Program-made: the position numbers and the translations under genes
Assembly: GCF_031082405.1 (NCBI RefSeq)
Contig: NZ_JAVHJU010000036.1
Location: 1 to 64,000 of the forward strand
From: Amycolatopsis sp. A133
GTDB lineage: Bacteria; Actinomycetota; Actinomycetes; Mycobacteriales; Pseudonocardiaceae
Length of the DNA stretch: 64,000 bases
Direction: 5' to 3'
Shown: positions 1-7,412 of the stretch, piece after piece
How the letters are laid out: each line of letters starts with the position of its first letter
How positions within the stretch are numbered: position 1 is the stretch's first letter
Notes under the pieces: model-generated
The model's database searches: none
What the model was told of the DNA's origin: nothing
The model's input: only the letters and a program-made list of their open reading frames with translations

Positions 1-557
1 AGCACGTCGATCCGGGCTCCGGTATCGGCGTCGATCAACACGGTGGCGTAGTCATGCCCCCTGCGCAGGGCGAAATCGTCGATCCCCAGCACCCGAGGCA
101 CCGCGTGCTCCGGTAACGGCAAGCCCAGCAAGACTCGTACAGCGGTGTCGCGCCCGAGGGCGATCCCGACTTTGGGCAGCAACCGGGCAGAGGCCCTGCC
201 GGCCAACTCGCGCACGACAGCACGGACCTGTTCACCGAGCCGGACGGTGCGTCGCTGGTAGCGCTCGACCAGGCCCGGTACTTGCTCCCGGAAGGTCTGG
301 CGCGCGCACTCGATGACAGAGCACCGCATCCGGCGTACCCGCAGCCTCACCAGCACCCGGCGTCCATCAACCGGCACATCCGCCGGGACCCGCTCGTGGA
401 AAGCATGAACCCGGCCCGTCGGCGTCCCACAGCCAGGGCACGCCACCGCATCGCCCCTGGTTGATGCCCGTACCACGATCACATCTCCAGCGTCCTCGAC
501 ACCCTCGATCGACAGCGCCGAAAGCCCCGAGAACACCACACCGACCAGCTTCGCCAT
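1..557 (-). CDS. ISL3-family transposase, N-terminal 185 residues (partial)
   Basis: The reading frame starts with ATG at 557 and is open to the window edge. The N-terminus has the ISL3 zinc-binding region: CPGCGTP near residues 40-46, then a second cysteine pair in MRCSVIEC near residues 85-92. The DDE catalytic domain begins with RVLGIDDFALRRGHDYATVL near residues 157-176, whose aspartate is the first catalytic acid. ISL3 transposases are usually about 400-550 residues, so roughly half is missing beyond the edge. No frameshift is visible in the part present. Confidence 0.85.
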   Translation of the reverse strand, partial: MAKLVGVVFSGLSALSIEGVEDAGDVIVVRASTRGDAVACPGCGTPTGRVHAFHERVPADVPVDGRRVLVRLRVRRMRCSVIECARQTFREQVPGLVERYQRRTVRLGEQVRAVVRELAGRASARLLPKVGIALGRDTAVRVLLGLPLPEHAVPRVLGIDDFALRRGHDYATVLIDADTGARIDV

Positions 558-642
558 CTCAGCCACAAACGATCATGGCAACCCCGCAAAACCCGTCCCG
601 GCCGGGGACCCACCGCCCCACCACCGAAAGCGCGCCAGAGCC
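1..642 (-). mobile_element. ISL3-family insertion sequence, left part cut by window edge
   Basis: This stretch carries the 5' part of an ISL3-type transposase reading leftward. The inferred outer end is near 642, where the complement strand begins GGCTCTGGCGCGC; many actinobacterial ISL3 elements start with GGCTCT, so this is my reading of the terminal repeat. The other end lies outside the window, so intactness and the target duplication cannot be judged. A 21-bp-phased intergenic repeat begins 45 bp beyond the inferred end. Confidence 0.6.
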
Positions 643-682
643 GATCACGGGATAGACCCACAGTCGGCGGGACTGCCGGCGG

Positions 683-835
683 AACTCGCGTGACCAGACC
701 CGTATCTCACGTGACTGAAGACGGAACTCGCGTGATTGGACGCGGAACTCGCGTGACTGGAGGGGCTTCTCGCGTGACTGGGGAGGTATCTCGCGTGATT
801 GGGGAGGCTTCTCGCGTGATTGGCGGGGCATCACC
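683..835. repeat. Seven-copy 21-bp-phased TCGCGTGA repeat
   Basis: The core CGCGTGA (one copy CACGTGA) starts at 687, 708, 729, 750, 771, 792 and 813, an exact 21-bp period. Flanking bases vary (ATTGG or ACTGG, then a purine-rich spacer). The array fills the gap between the insertion-sequence end and the 3' end of cobF. Because 21 is a multiple of three, it reads as spurious heptapeptide-repeat frames on both strands. Related arrays lie at 37.2 kb and 63.6 kb. Confidence 0.85.
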
Positions 836-837
836 GC

Positions 838-1599
838 TTACCGGGCCGGGCGGCGAAGCAGGTATGTGTCCATGATCCAGCCGTGGCGTTCCCGAGCCTC
901 GGCGCGAACCTCGCGGATGCGGGACGCCAGCGCCGGCGTCAGCGGACCCGAGATCAGGATCTCGTCGGGCGTCCCCACGTACGCGCCCCAGTAGATCGTC
1001 AAGCCCGCGGACGTGAAGCGGTCGAACGTCGTGTGGGCGTCCAGGAGCACGAACACGTCGTCGACCCCCTCCGGCCAGCCCGCGGCCAGCCGGCGGCCCG
1101 TCGTCAGCTGGACAGCGCGGCCGATCTGGTTCATCGTCGTGCGGTGGCGGGCCACCAGCGCCGAGATGCTGCTGATCCCCGGCACCACCTCGTACTCGAA
1201 CGTCACGTTCCCCCGCGCCAGGACCGCCTCGATCAGCGCGATCGTGCTGTCGTACAGCGACGGGTCGCCCCACACCAGGAACGCCCCCACCCCGGCGGGC
1301 CCGAGCTCCGAACCGATCAGCTCCTCGTACACCGCCGCCCGCGCGGCGTGCCAGTCGGCCACCGCGGCCCGGTAGTCCGCCGGCGTGCGGTCGCGCGGCG
1401 GGTCCGGAACCAGGACCACCCGGTACTCCCGCGTCACGAACCGGTCGAGGATCTCCTGCCGCAGCCGCACCAGGTCGGCCTTCTCGGACCCCTTGTCGAG
1501 CACGAAGAAGACGTCTACGCGGTTGAGCCGGTCGATCGCCTGCACCGTCAGGTGTTCCGGGTCGCCGGCGCCGATCCCGATCGCGTAGAGCTTCCGCAT
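838..1599 (-). CDS. cobF: Precorrin-6A synthase (deacetylating), CobF
   Basis: This 253-residue SAM-dependent methyltransferase of the tetrapyrrole methylase family acts in the aerobic cobalamin pathway, methylating precorrin-5 at C-1 with loss of the acetyl group to give precorrin-6A. The N-terminus MRKLYAIGIGAGDPEHLT carries the glycine-rich family motif, and VWGDPSLYDST and VVPGISSISAL match the conserved SAM-site loops. Length fits CobF. No other cobalamin genes are adjacent, so it is a stand-alone copy. The start ATG lies only about 80 bp from the copper operon on the other strand, so the two share a divergent promoter region. Confidence 0.92.
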   Translation of the reverse strand: MRKLYAIGIGAGDPEHLTVQAIDRLNRVDVFFVLDKGSEKADLVRLRQEILDRFVTREYRVVLVPDPPRDRTPADYRAAVADWHAARAAVYEELIGSELGPAGVGAFLVWGDPSLYDSTIALIEAVLARGNVTFEYEVVPGISSISALVARHRTTMNQIGRAVQLTTGRRLAAGWPEGVDDVFVLLDAHTTFDRFTSAGLTIYWGAYVGTPDEILISGPLTPALASRIREVRAEARERHGWIMDTYLLRRPAR

Positions 1600-1633
1600 G
1601 CCGCGAGTCTCGCGTGCCCCGATAGAGAACCCC

Positions 1634-1648
1634 TACCCCCGATGGGTA
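1634..1648. promoter_or_regulatory. CsoR-type copper operator upstream of copZ
   Basis: TACCCCCGATGGGTA is a perfect 5-5-5 inverted repeat (TACCC, five bases, GGGTA), the pattern expected for CsoR/RcnR-family operators. It sits about 29 bp upstream of the copZ start codon and overlaps the likely promoter of the copZ-copA operon. A near-identical site precedes csoR. Direct observation of the repeat; regulation by CsoR is inferred. Confidence 0.75.
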
Positions 1649-1676
1649 TAAAGGAAGGAGACGAAAGGAGCGGGAG

Positions 1677-1883
1677 ATGGCCGAAACGACCTACACCGTC
1701 GAGGGCATGACCTGCGGACACTGCGCCACCTCGGTCCGCGAGGAGGTCTCCGAGCTCGACGGCGTCCGGCAGGTGGACGTCGACGTCGAGAGCGGGCGCG
1801 TGACCGTGACGAGCGACACCCAGCTGCCCACCGACGCGGTCGCCGCCGCCGTCACCGAGGCCGGCTACCGCCTGGTCGCGTGA
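1677..1883 (+). CDS. copZ: Copper chaperone, CopZ-type heavy-metal-associated protein
   Basis: A 68-residue cytoplasmic protein consisting of one HMA domain. The copper-binding motif is MTCGHC near residues 10-15, and the beta-alpha-beta-beta-alpha-beta pattern is complete. It should carry Cu(I) to the ATPase encoded immediately downstream. Its stop codon overlaps the GTG start of that gene (GTGA), which implies translational coupling. AAGGAG-like sequences precede the ATG. A CsoR-type operator lies just upstream. Confidence 0.92.
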   Translation: MAETTYTVEGMTCGHCATSVREEVSELDGVRQVDVDVESGRVTVTSDTQLPTDAVAAAVTEAGYRLVA

Positions 1884-3979
1884 GCCAGGCCGAGGTGACC
1901 ACCGCGGCCCGCGTCGAACTCGCCATCGGCGGGATGACGTGTGCGTCCTGCGCCGCCCGTGTCGAGCGCAAGCTCAACAAGGTCGACGGCGTCACCGCGA
2001 CCGTCAACTACGCCACCGAAAAAGCGCAGGTCATCTATCCGAGCGGGCTGTCGGTCGACGACCTGCGGGCCGTCGTCGAAGCCGCCGGCTACTCCGCGCG
2101 GCTGCCCGAGCCGGAGACCGCCGACGAGACGCCGGCGCTGCGCAAGCGTTTGCTGATCTCGGCCGGGCTCACCGTTCCGCTGATCGCGCTCGCGATGGTT
2201 CCGGCCTGGCAGTTCGCGGCCTGGCCGTGGGTCGCGCTCGCCCTCGCCGCGCCGGTCGTCACCTGGGGCGCGTGGCCGTTCCACCGCGCCGCCGCGGTCA
2301 ACCTGCGCCACGCCACCGCCACGATGGACACGCTGATTTCGCTCGGCGTCGTCGCTTCCGTGGCCTGGTCGCTGTACGCGCTCGTCTTCGGGATGCCCGG
2401 CCACCACCAGCTGTACTTCGAGGTGGCCGCCGCGATCACCACGTTCATCCTGGCCGGCCGCTACTTCGAGACGCGCTCGAAGCGTCGCGCCGGCGCCGCC
2501 CTCCGCGCGTTGATGGATCTCGGCGCGAAGGACGTCGCCGTGCTCCGCGACGGCGAAGAGCACCTCATCGCCGTCGAAAAACTGCAGGTCGGCGACGTCT
2601 TCGTGGCCCGGCCCGGCGAGAAGATCGCCACCGACGGCGTGGTCGCCGAAGGCGGCTCCGCGGTCGACACCAGCGTGCTCACCGGGGAGCCCGTGCCGGT
2701 GGAGGTCGGCCCGGGAGACGCGGTCACCGGGGCGACGGTCAACGTCGGCGGCCGGCTGCTCGTGCGCGCCACGCGCGTCGGGACGGACACCCGGCTGGCG
2801 CAGATGGCGCGGCTCGTCGAAGCCGCGCAGAACGGCAAGGCCGACGTCCAGCGGCTCGCCGACCGGGTGTCCGCGGTCTTCGTCCCGGCGGTCGTCCTCG
2901 CGGCGCTGGCGACGCTGGCCGGCTGGCTGGCGACCGGCGGCACGGCGGAGGCGGCGTTCACCGCGGCCGTCGCCGTCCTGATCATCGCCTGCCCGTGCGC
3001 GCTCGGCCTCGCAACGCCGACGGCGCTGCTGGTCGGCACCGGCCGCGGCGCGCAGCTGGGCATCCTCATCAAGGGTCCCGAGGTGCTCGAGTCCACCCGC
3101 CGGGTCGACACCGTGGTCTTGGACAAGACCGGCACGGTCACCACCGGCCGGATGGCGCTCGTCGAGGGCGACGGCGAGGCACTCCGGCTCGCGGGCGCCG
3201 TCGAGGCCGCCTCCGAGCACCCGATCGCCCGCGCCATCGCGGCCGCGGCCCGCGAGCGCTCCGGCGCGCTGCCCGCCGTCACGCAGTTCCGCAGCACCGC
3301 GGGCCTCGGGGTGACCGGCGTGGTGGAGGGACACGAGGTCGCTGTCGGGCGGGCGGCGTTCGTCGGCGGTGAGCTCACCGAGACCAAAGGCGCGACCACG
3401 GTCGGCGTGGCCGTCGACGGCGAAGTCCGCGGACGGCTGGTCGTCGCCGACACGATCAAGCCGACGTCCGCGCGGGCGGTCGCCGAGCTGCGCGAACTCG
3501 GCCTGACGCCGGTGCTGCTGACCGGCGACAACGCCGGCGCGGCGCGGGCGATCGCGGCCCAGGCGGGGATCGACGAGGTCGTCGCCGAGGTGCTGCCGGA
3601 GGAGAAGGTCGCCGTCGTCAAGCGGCTGCAGGCCGAGGGCCGCGTGGTGGCGATGGTCGGCGACGGCGTCAACGACGCGGCCGCGCTCGCCCAGGCCGAC
3701 CTCGGCTTGGCCATGGGCACGGGAACGGACGCGGCCATCGAGGCGAGCGACCTGACCCTGGTGCGCGGCGACCTGCGGGTCGCGGCCGACGCGATCCGGC
3801 TGGCCCGCCGCACCCTCTCCACGATCAAGGGGAACCTGTTCTGGGCGTTCGCCTACAACGTGGCGGCGCTGCCGCTGGCCGCGCTCGGCCTGCTCGACCC
3901 GATGATCGCGGGCGCGGCGATGGCGTGCTCGTCGGCGTTCGTGGTGAGCAACAGCCTCCGGCTGCGTCGCTTCCGCTGA
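1880..3979 (+). CDS. copA: Copper-translocating P1B-type ATPase
   Basis: A 699-residue inner-membrane Cu(I) exporter. One N-terminal HMA domain contains GMTCASCAARV (about residues 18-28). The membrane metal site is the CPC in IACPCALGLATPTA, the phosphorylated aspartate lies in DKTGTVTTG, the actuator loop is LTGEPVP, and the hinge is MVGDGVNDAAAL. All P1B-1 signatures are present and the length is typical. The GTG start overlaps the copZ stop. Regulation by the csoR product encoded 57 bp downstream is likely through the operator before copZ. Confidence 0.95.
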   Translation: MSQAEVTTAARVELAIGGMTCASCAARVERKLNKVDGVTATVNYATEKAQVIYPSGLSVDDLRAVVEAAGYSARLPEPETADETPALRKRLLISAGLTVPLIALAMVPAWQFAAWPWVALALAAPVVTWGAWPFHRAAAVNLRHATATMDTLISLGVVASVAWSLYALVFGMPGHHQLYFEVAAAITTFILAGRYFETRSKRRAGAALRALMDLGAKDVAVLRDGEEHLIAVEKLQVGDVFVARPGEKIATDGVVAEGGSAVDTSVLTGEPVPVEVGPGDAVTGATVNVGGRLLVRATRVGTDTRLAQMARLVEAAQNGKADVQRLADRVSAVFVPAVVLAALATLAGWLATGGTAEAAFTAAVAVLIIACPCALGLATPTALLVGTGRGAQLGILIKGPEVLESTRRVDTVVLDKTGTVTTGRMALVEGDGEALRLAGAVEAASEHPIARAIAAAARERSGALPAVTQFRSTAGLGVTGVVEGHEVAVGRAAFVGGELTETKGATTVGVAVDGEVRGRLVVADTIKPTSARAVAELRELGLTPVLLTGDNAGAARAIAAQAGIDEVVAEVLPEEKVAVVKRLQAEGRVVAMVGDGVNDAAALAQADLGLAMGTGTDAAIEASDLTLVRGDLRVAADAIRLARRTLSTIKGNLFWAFAYNVAALPLAALGLLDPMIAGAAMACSSAFVVSNSLRLRRFR

Positions 3980-3994
3980 CACCCCGGGAGGGTA
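3980..3994. promoter_or_regulatory. CsoR-type operator upstream of csoR
   Basis: CACCCCGGGAGGGTA has the same 5-5-5 dyad layout as the site upstream of copZ, with one mismatch in the left arm (C for T). It lies directly after the copA stop and about 40 bp before csoR, suggesting that csoR is autoregulated from its own promoter. Confidence 0.65.
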
Positions 3995-4035
3995 TAGTCG
4001 GGGCGAAGGGTGCCGACGACGGGGACAGGTGGGCG

Positions 4036-4317
4036 ATGACGGGTTACGGCAGCGAGCGGGACGCCTATCTCAAGCGCTTGCGCCGGATCGAGGGGCAGAT
4101 CCGCGGGTTGCAGCGGATGGTCGAGCAGGACAAGTACTGCATCGACATCCTGACCCAGGTCTCGGCGGCGACGAAGGCACTGCAGTCGTTTTCGCTGGAG
4201 CTGCTCGACGAGCACCTGGCGACGTGCGTGGTCCAAGCCGCCGCGGCGGGTGGCGAGGAAGCGGATCTGAAGGTGCGGGAAGCCTCGGACGCCATCGCCC
4301 GGCTGGTTCGTTCGTAG
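4036..4317 (+). CDS. csoR: CsoR-family copper-sensing repressor
   Basis: A 93-residue all-helical DNA-binding repressor of the CsoR/RcnR (DUF156) family that releases DNA upon binding Cu(I). The Cys-His-Cys copper ligands are visible in DKYCIDIL and LLDEHLATC, with the spacing of CsoR rather than the nickel sensor RcnR. RRIEGQIRGLQRMV is the family signature. I chose the ATG at 4036 because it gives the usual length and starts just before the signature helix. It should control copZ-copA and itself through the two matching dyads. Confidence 0.93.
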   Translation: MTGYGSERDAYLKRLRRIEGQIRGLQRMVEQDKYCIDILTQVSAATKALQSFSLELLDEHLATCVVQAAAAGGEEADLKVREASDAIARLVRS

Positions 4318-4328
4318 GCCGGGGCAGG

Positions 4329-5036
4329 TCAGCGGACCAGCACCGCCAGCGTCAAGCCGCCCGCGTTCGTCGTGAAGTGCACGATCACCGGCGCCAGCAC
4401 GCCGCGGCCCGCGTGGCGCCACCAGTGCATGAAAATGCCCGCCGCGGCCGCGGCCGCCATCGCCAGCACCTGGAGCACCACCGCCGGCGTCGAGCCGAAC
4501 ACCGCGTGGACCGCCGCGTTGCGGCCGATCGCCAACGCCGGCAGGGCGTGCCACAGCCCGAACAGCGCCGCCGCCGCGAGGATCGGGGGCCAGCGCCACC
4601 GCTCGTCCGTGGCCCCGAACAACGCCGGGAGCACTCCGCGGAACGCCACCTCCTCGATCAGGACCGTCCCGAACAGGATGCGGCCGCACGTCAGCCACAG
4701 CAGCTGGCCCACGTCCGGGTCGCCGACGCGGCCGTCCTGGTACACCGTGCGCAGCGACGGCACGGCCAGCGCGATGCCGAACCCCAGCGCCACCAGCCCG
4801 GCTCCGGCCAAGCCGACCAGCGCCGGGCGGCGGAACGTGCGCAAGCCCAGGTCGTGCCACGTGCAGCTGGCCGCGCGCCCGAGCAACACCAGGACCAGCG
4901 CCGCGACCAGACCGCACAGCGGATACGCCCAGCCGGGCAGCACGCGGTTGGCCAGCGTCGTCGACGCCGCCAGCGTCACCACCGCCGCGACCACAGCCGG
5001 CGCGCGCCGGGGCGGGGCAGGTGCGGCGTCGGTCAA
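4329..5036 (-). CDS. CPBP (CAAX protease/bacteriocin-processing) family membrane metalloprotease
   Basis: A 235-residue polytopic membrane protein. The family motifs are present: EEVAFRGVLPALFG (glutamate pair and arginine), then FGLWHALPAL and a late HFTTNAGG histidine/asparagine motif, which together form the intramembrane active site. Actinobacterial CPBP proteins are linked to peptide maturation or stress but the substrate cannot be told. The only workable start is TTG at 5036, seven bases after the stop of the coiled-coil gene upstream on the same strand, so the pair is probably co-transcribed. Confidence 0.85.
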   Translation of the reverse strand: MTDAAPAPPRRAPAVVAAVVTLAASTTLANRVLPGWAYPLCGLVAALVLVLLGRAASCTWHDLGLRTFRRPALVGLAGAGLVALGFGIALAVPSLRTVYQDGRVGDPDVGQLLWLTCGRILFGTVLIEEVAFRGVLPALFGATDERWRWPPILAAAALFGLWHALPALAIGRNAAVHAVFGSTPAVVLQVLAMAAAAAAGIFMHWWRHAGRGVLAPVIVHFTTNAGGLTLAVLVR

Positions 5037-5043
5037 GGCACGC

Positions 5044-5946
5044 TCAGCCGACCGCGTCGGTGAGGTCGTCCGCGGGTGACCGTCGCTGGACCGGCACTCT
5101 CTTCGACATCGGCAGGGTGGCCTCGGGGTCGAACGGTGCCGCGCGTTCGTCGAGGGCCACCGCCGCGTCGGCCAGCAGGGCGCGGCAGCCCGTCAGGCTC
5201 GCGTGGAGCTTGTCGCGGACCTCGGTCAACGCCGTGACCTCGCGTTGAGCCGCCTCGACCAGCGTTTCGCCGTGGCGGGTGGCGTCGGTGACCAGCTGTT
5301 CGGCTTTCTTCCGGGCGGCGGCCAGCTCGCCCTCGCCGGTCGCGACCAGCTGTTCGGCCTTCGCGCGGCCGGCCGCTTCCTGCTCGGCCAGTTCACGCAT
5401 CGCGTCGGCGCGCCGGACCGTCATGGCGCGCGTGTGGTCCTCTTCCAGCTGCGCACGCCGGCGCGCCGCGGCTTCGTCGAGCTCACGGCGTCGCTGCTCG
5501 GCCGCGCGCACGAGTTCCTCGTGCTCGGCGCGCTGCCGCTCGCGTTCGGCTTCGGCCTCGGCGACCAGCCGGCGTTCCTCCGCGGTGAGCCGGACGGCCT
5601 CCGCCTCGGCGTCGCGCCGGATCCGCTCCGCGGCTTCCGTTGCGTGCGCGGTGATTTCCGCCGCTTCCTCGCGGGTCAGCTCGATCATCCGGCGGGAGCG
5701 CTCCTGCAGCGCGTCCGCGGGGATCGGGGTCATGCTGATCCGGTCGATCTTCACGCGGAGCTCACGGTTCTCCTCGGCGAGCGCCGTTCCGCGACGGCGC
5801 GCCGCGTCGCGTTCGGCGGTGAGTCTGCGGATCTCGGCCTCGGCCCACGCGACGTATTCGGTGACCTGGGCGCGGTGAAAACCGCGCCACGCCAGGTCGA
5901 ATCCGGGCACCGCGAGCGCCGCGTCCTCGCCACCGCCGGGGGCCAT
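5044..5946 (-). CDS. DivIVA-like coiled-coil protein
   Basis: A 300-residue protein. Residues about 12-40 (GFDLAWRGFHRAQVTEYV) resemble the membrane-curvature-binding N-terminus of DivIVA/Wag31, and residues about 40-265 are a nearly continuous charged heptad coiled coil rich in AEAERERQ-type segments. Such proteins organise polar growth or septation scaffolds in actinomycetes (Scy and FilP are functional analogues), but the exact role here is unknown. A strong GGAGGTGAGG ribosome site precedes the ATG. It is followed closely by the CPBP protease gene. Confidence 0.75.
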   Translation of the reverse strand: MAPGGGEDAALAVPGFDLAWRGFHRAQVTEYVAWAEAEIRRLTAERDAARRRGTALAEENRELRVKIDRISMTPIPADALQERSRRMIELTREEAAEITAHATEAAERIRRDAEAEAVRLTAEERRLVAEAEAERERQRAEHEELVRAAEQRRRELDEAAARRRAQLEEDHTRAMTVRRADAMRELAEQEAAGRAKAEQLVATGEGELAAARKKAEQLVTDATRHGETLVEAAQREVTALTEVRDKLHASLTGCRALLADAAVALDERAAPFDPEATLPMSKRVPVQRRSPADDLTDAVG

Positions 5947-6356
5947 GCCTCACCTCCGAATTGGATGGTTTCTCCCCGGCCGCGCGTTTTTGTTGCGGCA
6001 CCGGGGAATTTCGCGTGCACCCCAGTGTGCCGCAAACTCACCGCCGAGCGCTCCCCGGGCGGCCGATCATTCGTCGAACGGTTCCCCGCGGCCGGTGGAC
6101 GTGCCCCGCACGTCGGCCGGTCCGGCCGGTTCCGGCGCAGCGTGACGACCGCGATCCGTTGTCCCTCTTCGGAAAGCGGCTCGTGGTCGACATCGACGTG
6201 GTGCACCGACCAGCGCTCGCCGAGGTGGACGACCGAGTGGGCAAGGTCACGACCTCCCGAGGGGCCGGGCTGGGGGGCAACCGGGGAGAACCGCCGGGCC
6301 CGTCACCAGGTCATACTGGGCCGGGAGCACGACCGTGCCAGGGTGAGGTGGAACGC
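5947..6356. other. Intergenic region between divergent genes
   Basis: About 410 bases without a convincing gene. It should hold promoters for the DivIVA-like gene (leftward) and the isomerase-like gene (rightward). A short imperfect dyad (CCCCGG near 5974 with CCGGGG near 6001) flanks a T-run. Open frames here on the minus strand lack a family match and a ribosome site. Confidence 0.5.
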
Positions 6357-7031
6357 GTGACAGCGACTCGGCCGGTCCCGGCCCCGGACTTCGTGGCCTA
6401 CCCGGAGGTGCGGCGGGGCATCCGCGCGCTGCTCGACGGGCGGCCCGGCACCCACCGCCGCCCGGTCCCGGCGTGTCCGGAATGGACGGTCACCGACCTG
6501 CTCGGCCACCTCACCGCCATCGCCGAGCGCGTGCTCGAGCGCCACGGCGGCACCCCACCGGCACCGGCGGCGGCGTTGGCGGTGCCGGAGCTGCTCGACC
6601 GCTGGGACGACGTCGGCGAGGACCTCGACCGGCGGCTCGCGGACGCGGGCGGCCGCAGCGGCGAGGTCATGGTGATGGACGCCTACACCCACGAACTCGA
6701 CCTGCGTGCGGCACTGGGCGTCCCGCCCCCGGTGGAGCACGTCGCCTGGGCCCCGAGCTTCGAAGTGCTGGTTCGCGGCTTCTCCGGTTCGGTCGCCGGC
6801 CGCGGCCTCCCCCCGCTGCGCCTGCGCACCACGGGCGGCTCGACGTGGACGGCGGGCCCGGGACGCCCCCGGGCATCGGTGACGGCCCCGGCCCACGACC
6901 TGTACCGCGCCCTGGCCGGCCGGCGGTCGGTCGCCCAGCTGGTGGCGCTGGAGTGGAGCGAGGCGCCGGGGCCTTGGCTGGCCGCCTTCAGCTGGGGGCC
7001 GTTCGTGCCGCCGGCGCGACCTGGGGTTTGA
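6357..7031 (+). CDS. Maleylpyruvate isomerase-like (MDMPI/DinB) family protein
   Basis: A 224-residue protein of the mycothiol-dependent maleylpyruvate isomerase N-terminal (TIGR03083-like) family. CPEWTVTDLLGHLTAIAERV near residues 40-60 is the typical first helix pair with the metal-binding histidine, and MDAYTHELDLRAALG supplies the second histidine region. The GTG at 6357 is chosen because the family alignment begins right after it. Substrates of most members are unknown; they may use mycothiol. It is monocistronic, and its last eight codons lie in a directly repeated sequence that recurs 83 bp downstream. Confidence 0.75.
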   Translation: MTATRPVPAPDFVAYPEVRRGIRALLDGRPGTHRRPVPACPEWTVTDLLGHLTAIAERVLERHGGTPPAPAAALAVPELLDRWDDVGEDLDRRLADAGGRSGEVMVMDAYTHELDLRAALGVPPPVEHVAWAPSFEVLVRGFSGSVAGRGLPPLRLRTTGGSTWTAGPGRPRASVTAPAHDLYRALAGRRSVAQLVALEWSEAPGPWLAAFSWGPFVPPARPGV

Positions 7032-7412
7032 GCCCGGACGCCGGGGCGGGATCGCCGTTCTCGGAGCCGGCAGCATCGCTCGTGCCGCTGCCGCCGGCGC
7101 GACCTGGGGTTTGAGCTGGTGGTGGGCGGTCCCGGTGCCGTTCTTCCGGCGGCCGCGGCTTGGTGTCCGAACCCGGCCGCCGGGTGGGATCACGGCCGCT
7201 CGTGCCGCCGCTGCGAGCCGGTGGGCGGGTTGGGGCGGTGGTGTTCGTCCGGCGGCCGGGGCCCAAGGCCGGCGCCGCCGGGTGGGGCCGCCCTGCCCAG
7301 CGCCGCCGCGGCGGGCCTGGCAACTCAGGCTGCCGCCCCTCCCGCCGCGGCGGTCTGGCAACTCAGCCGTTGGGTGGGGTCGCCGCACCCGGCCCACCCG
7401 CGGCCCCCGCAA
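7006..7412. repeat. Direct repeats in a convergent intergenic gap
   Basis: A 28-bp segment (7006-7033, beginning TGCCGCCGGCGCGACC) recurs exactly at 7089-7116, the first copy covering the stop codon of the upstream gene. A second pair, built on CCGCCGCGGCGG followed by TGGCAACTCAG, lies near 7302 and 7337. The gap separates convergent genes and no coding region is supported. It probably serves in transcription termination or is repeat debris. Confidence 0.6.

Noticed and set aside
559..834. Frame encoding heptapeptide QSRE-type repeats
   Set aside because: It is translation of the 21-bp-phased DNA repeat; 21 is divisible by three, so all frames repeat. No ribosome site or downstream domain.
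683..835. Possible CRISPR array
   Set aside because: Repeat cores are only about 8-12 bp with 9-13 bp between them, far short of CRISPR repeats and spacers, and no cas genes are present.
5751..6206. Minus-strand frame overlapping the start of the DivIVA-like gene
   Set aside because: It overlaps the correct frame of the coiled-coil gene and has no family match; the N-terminal part (VDVDHEPLSEEGQRIAVV) looked protein-like but has no start or context.
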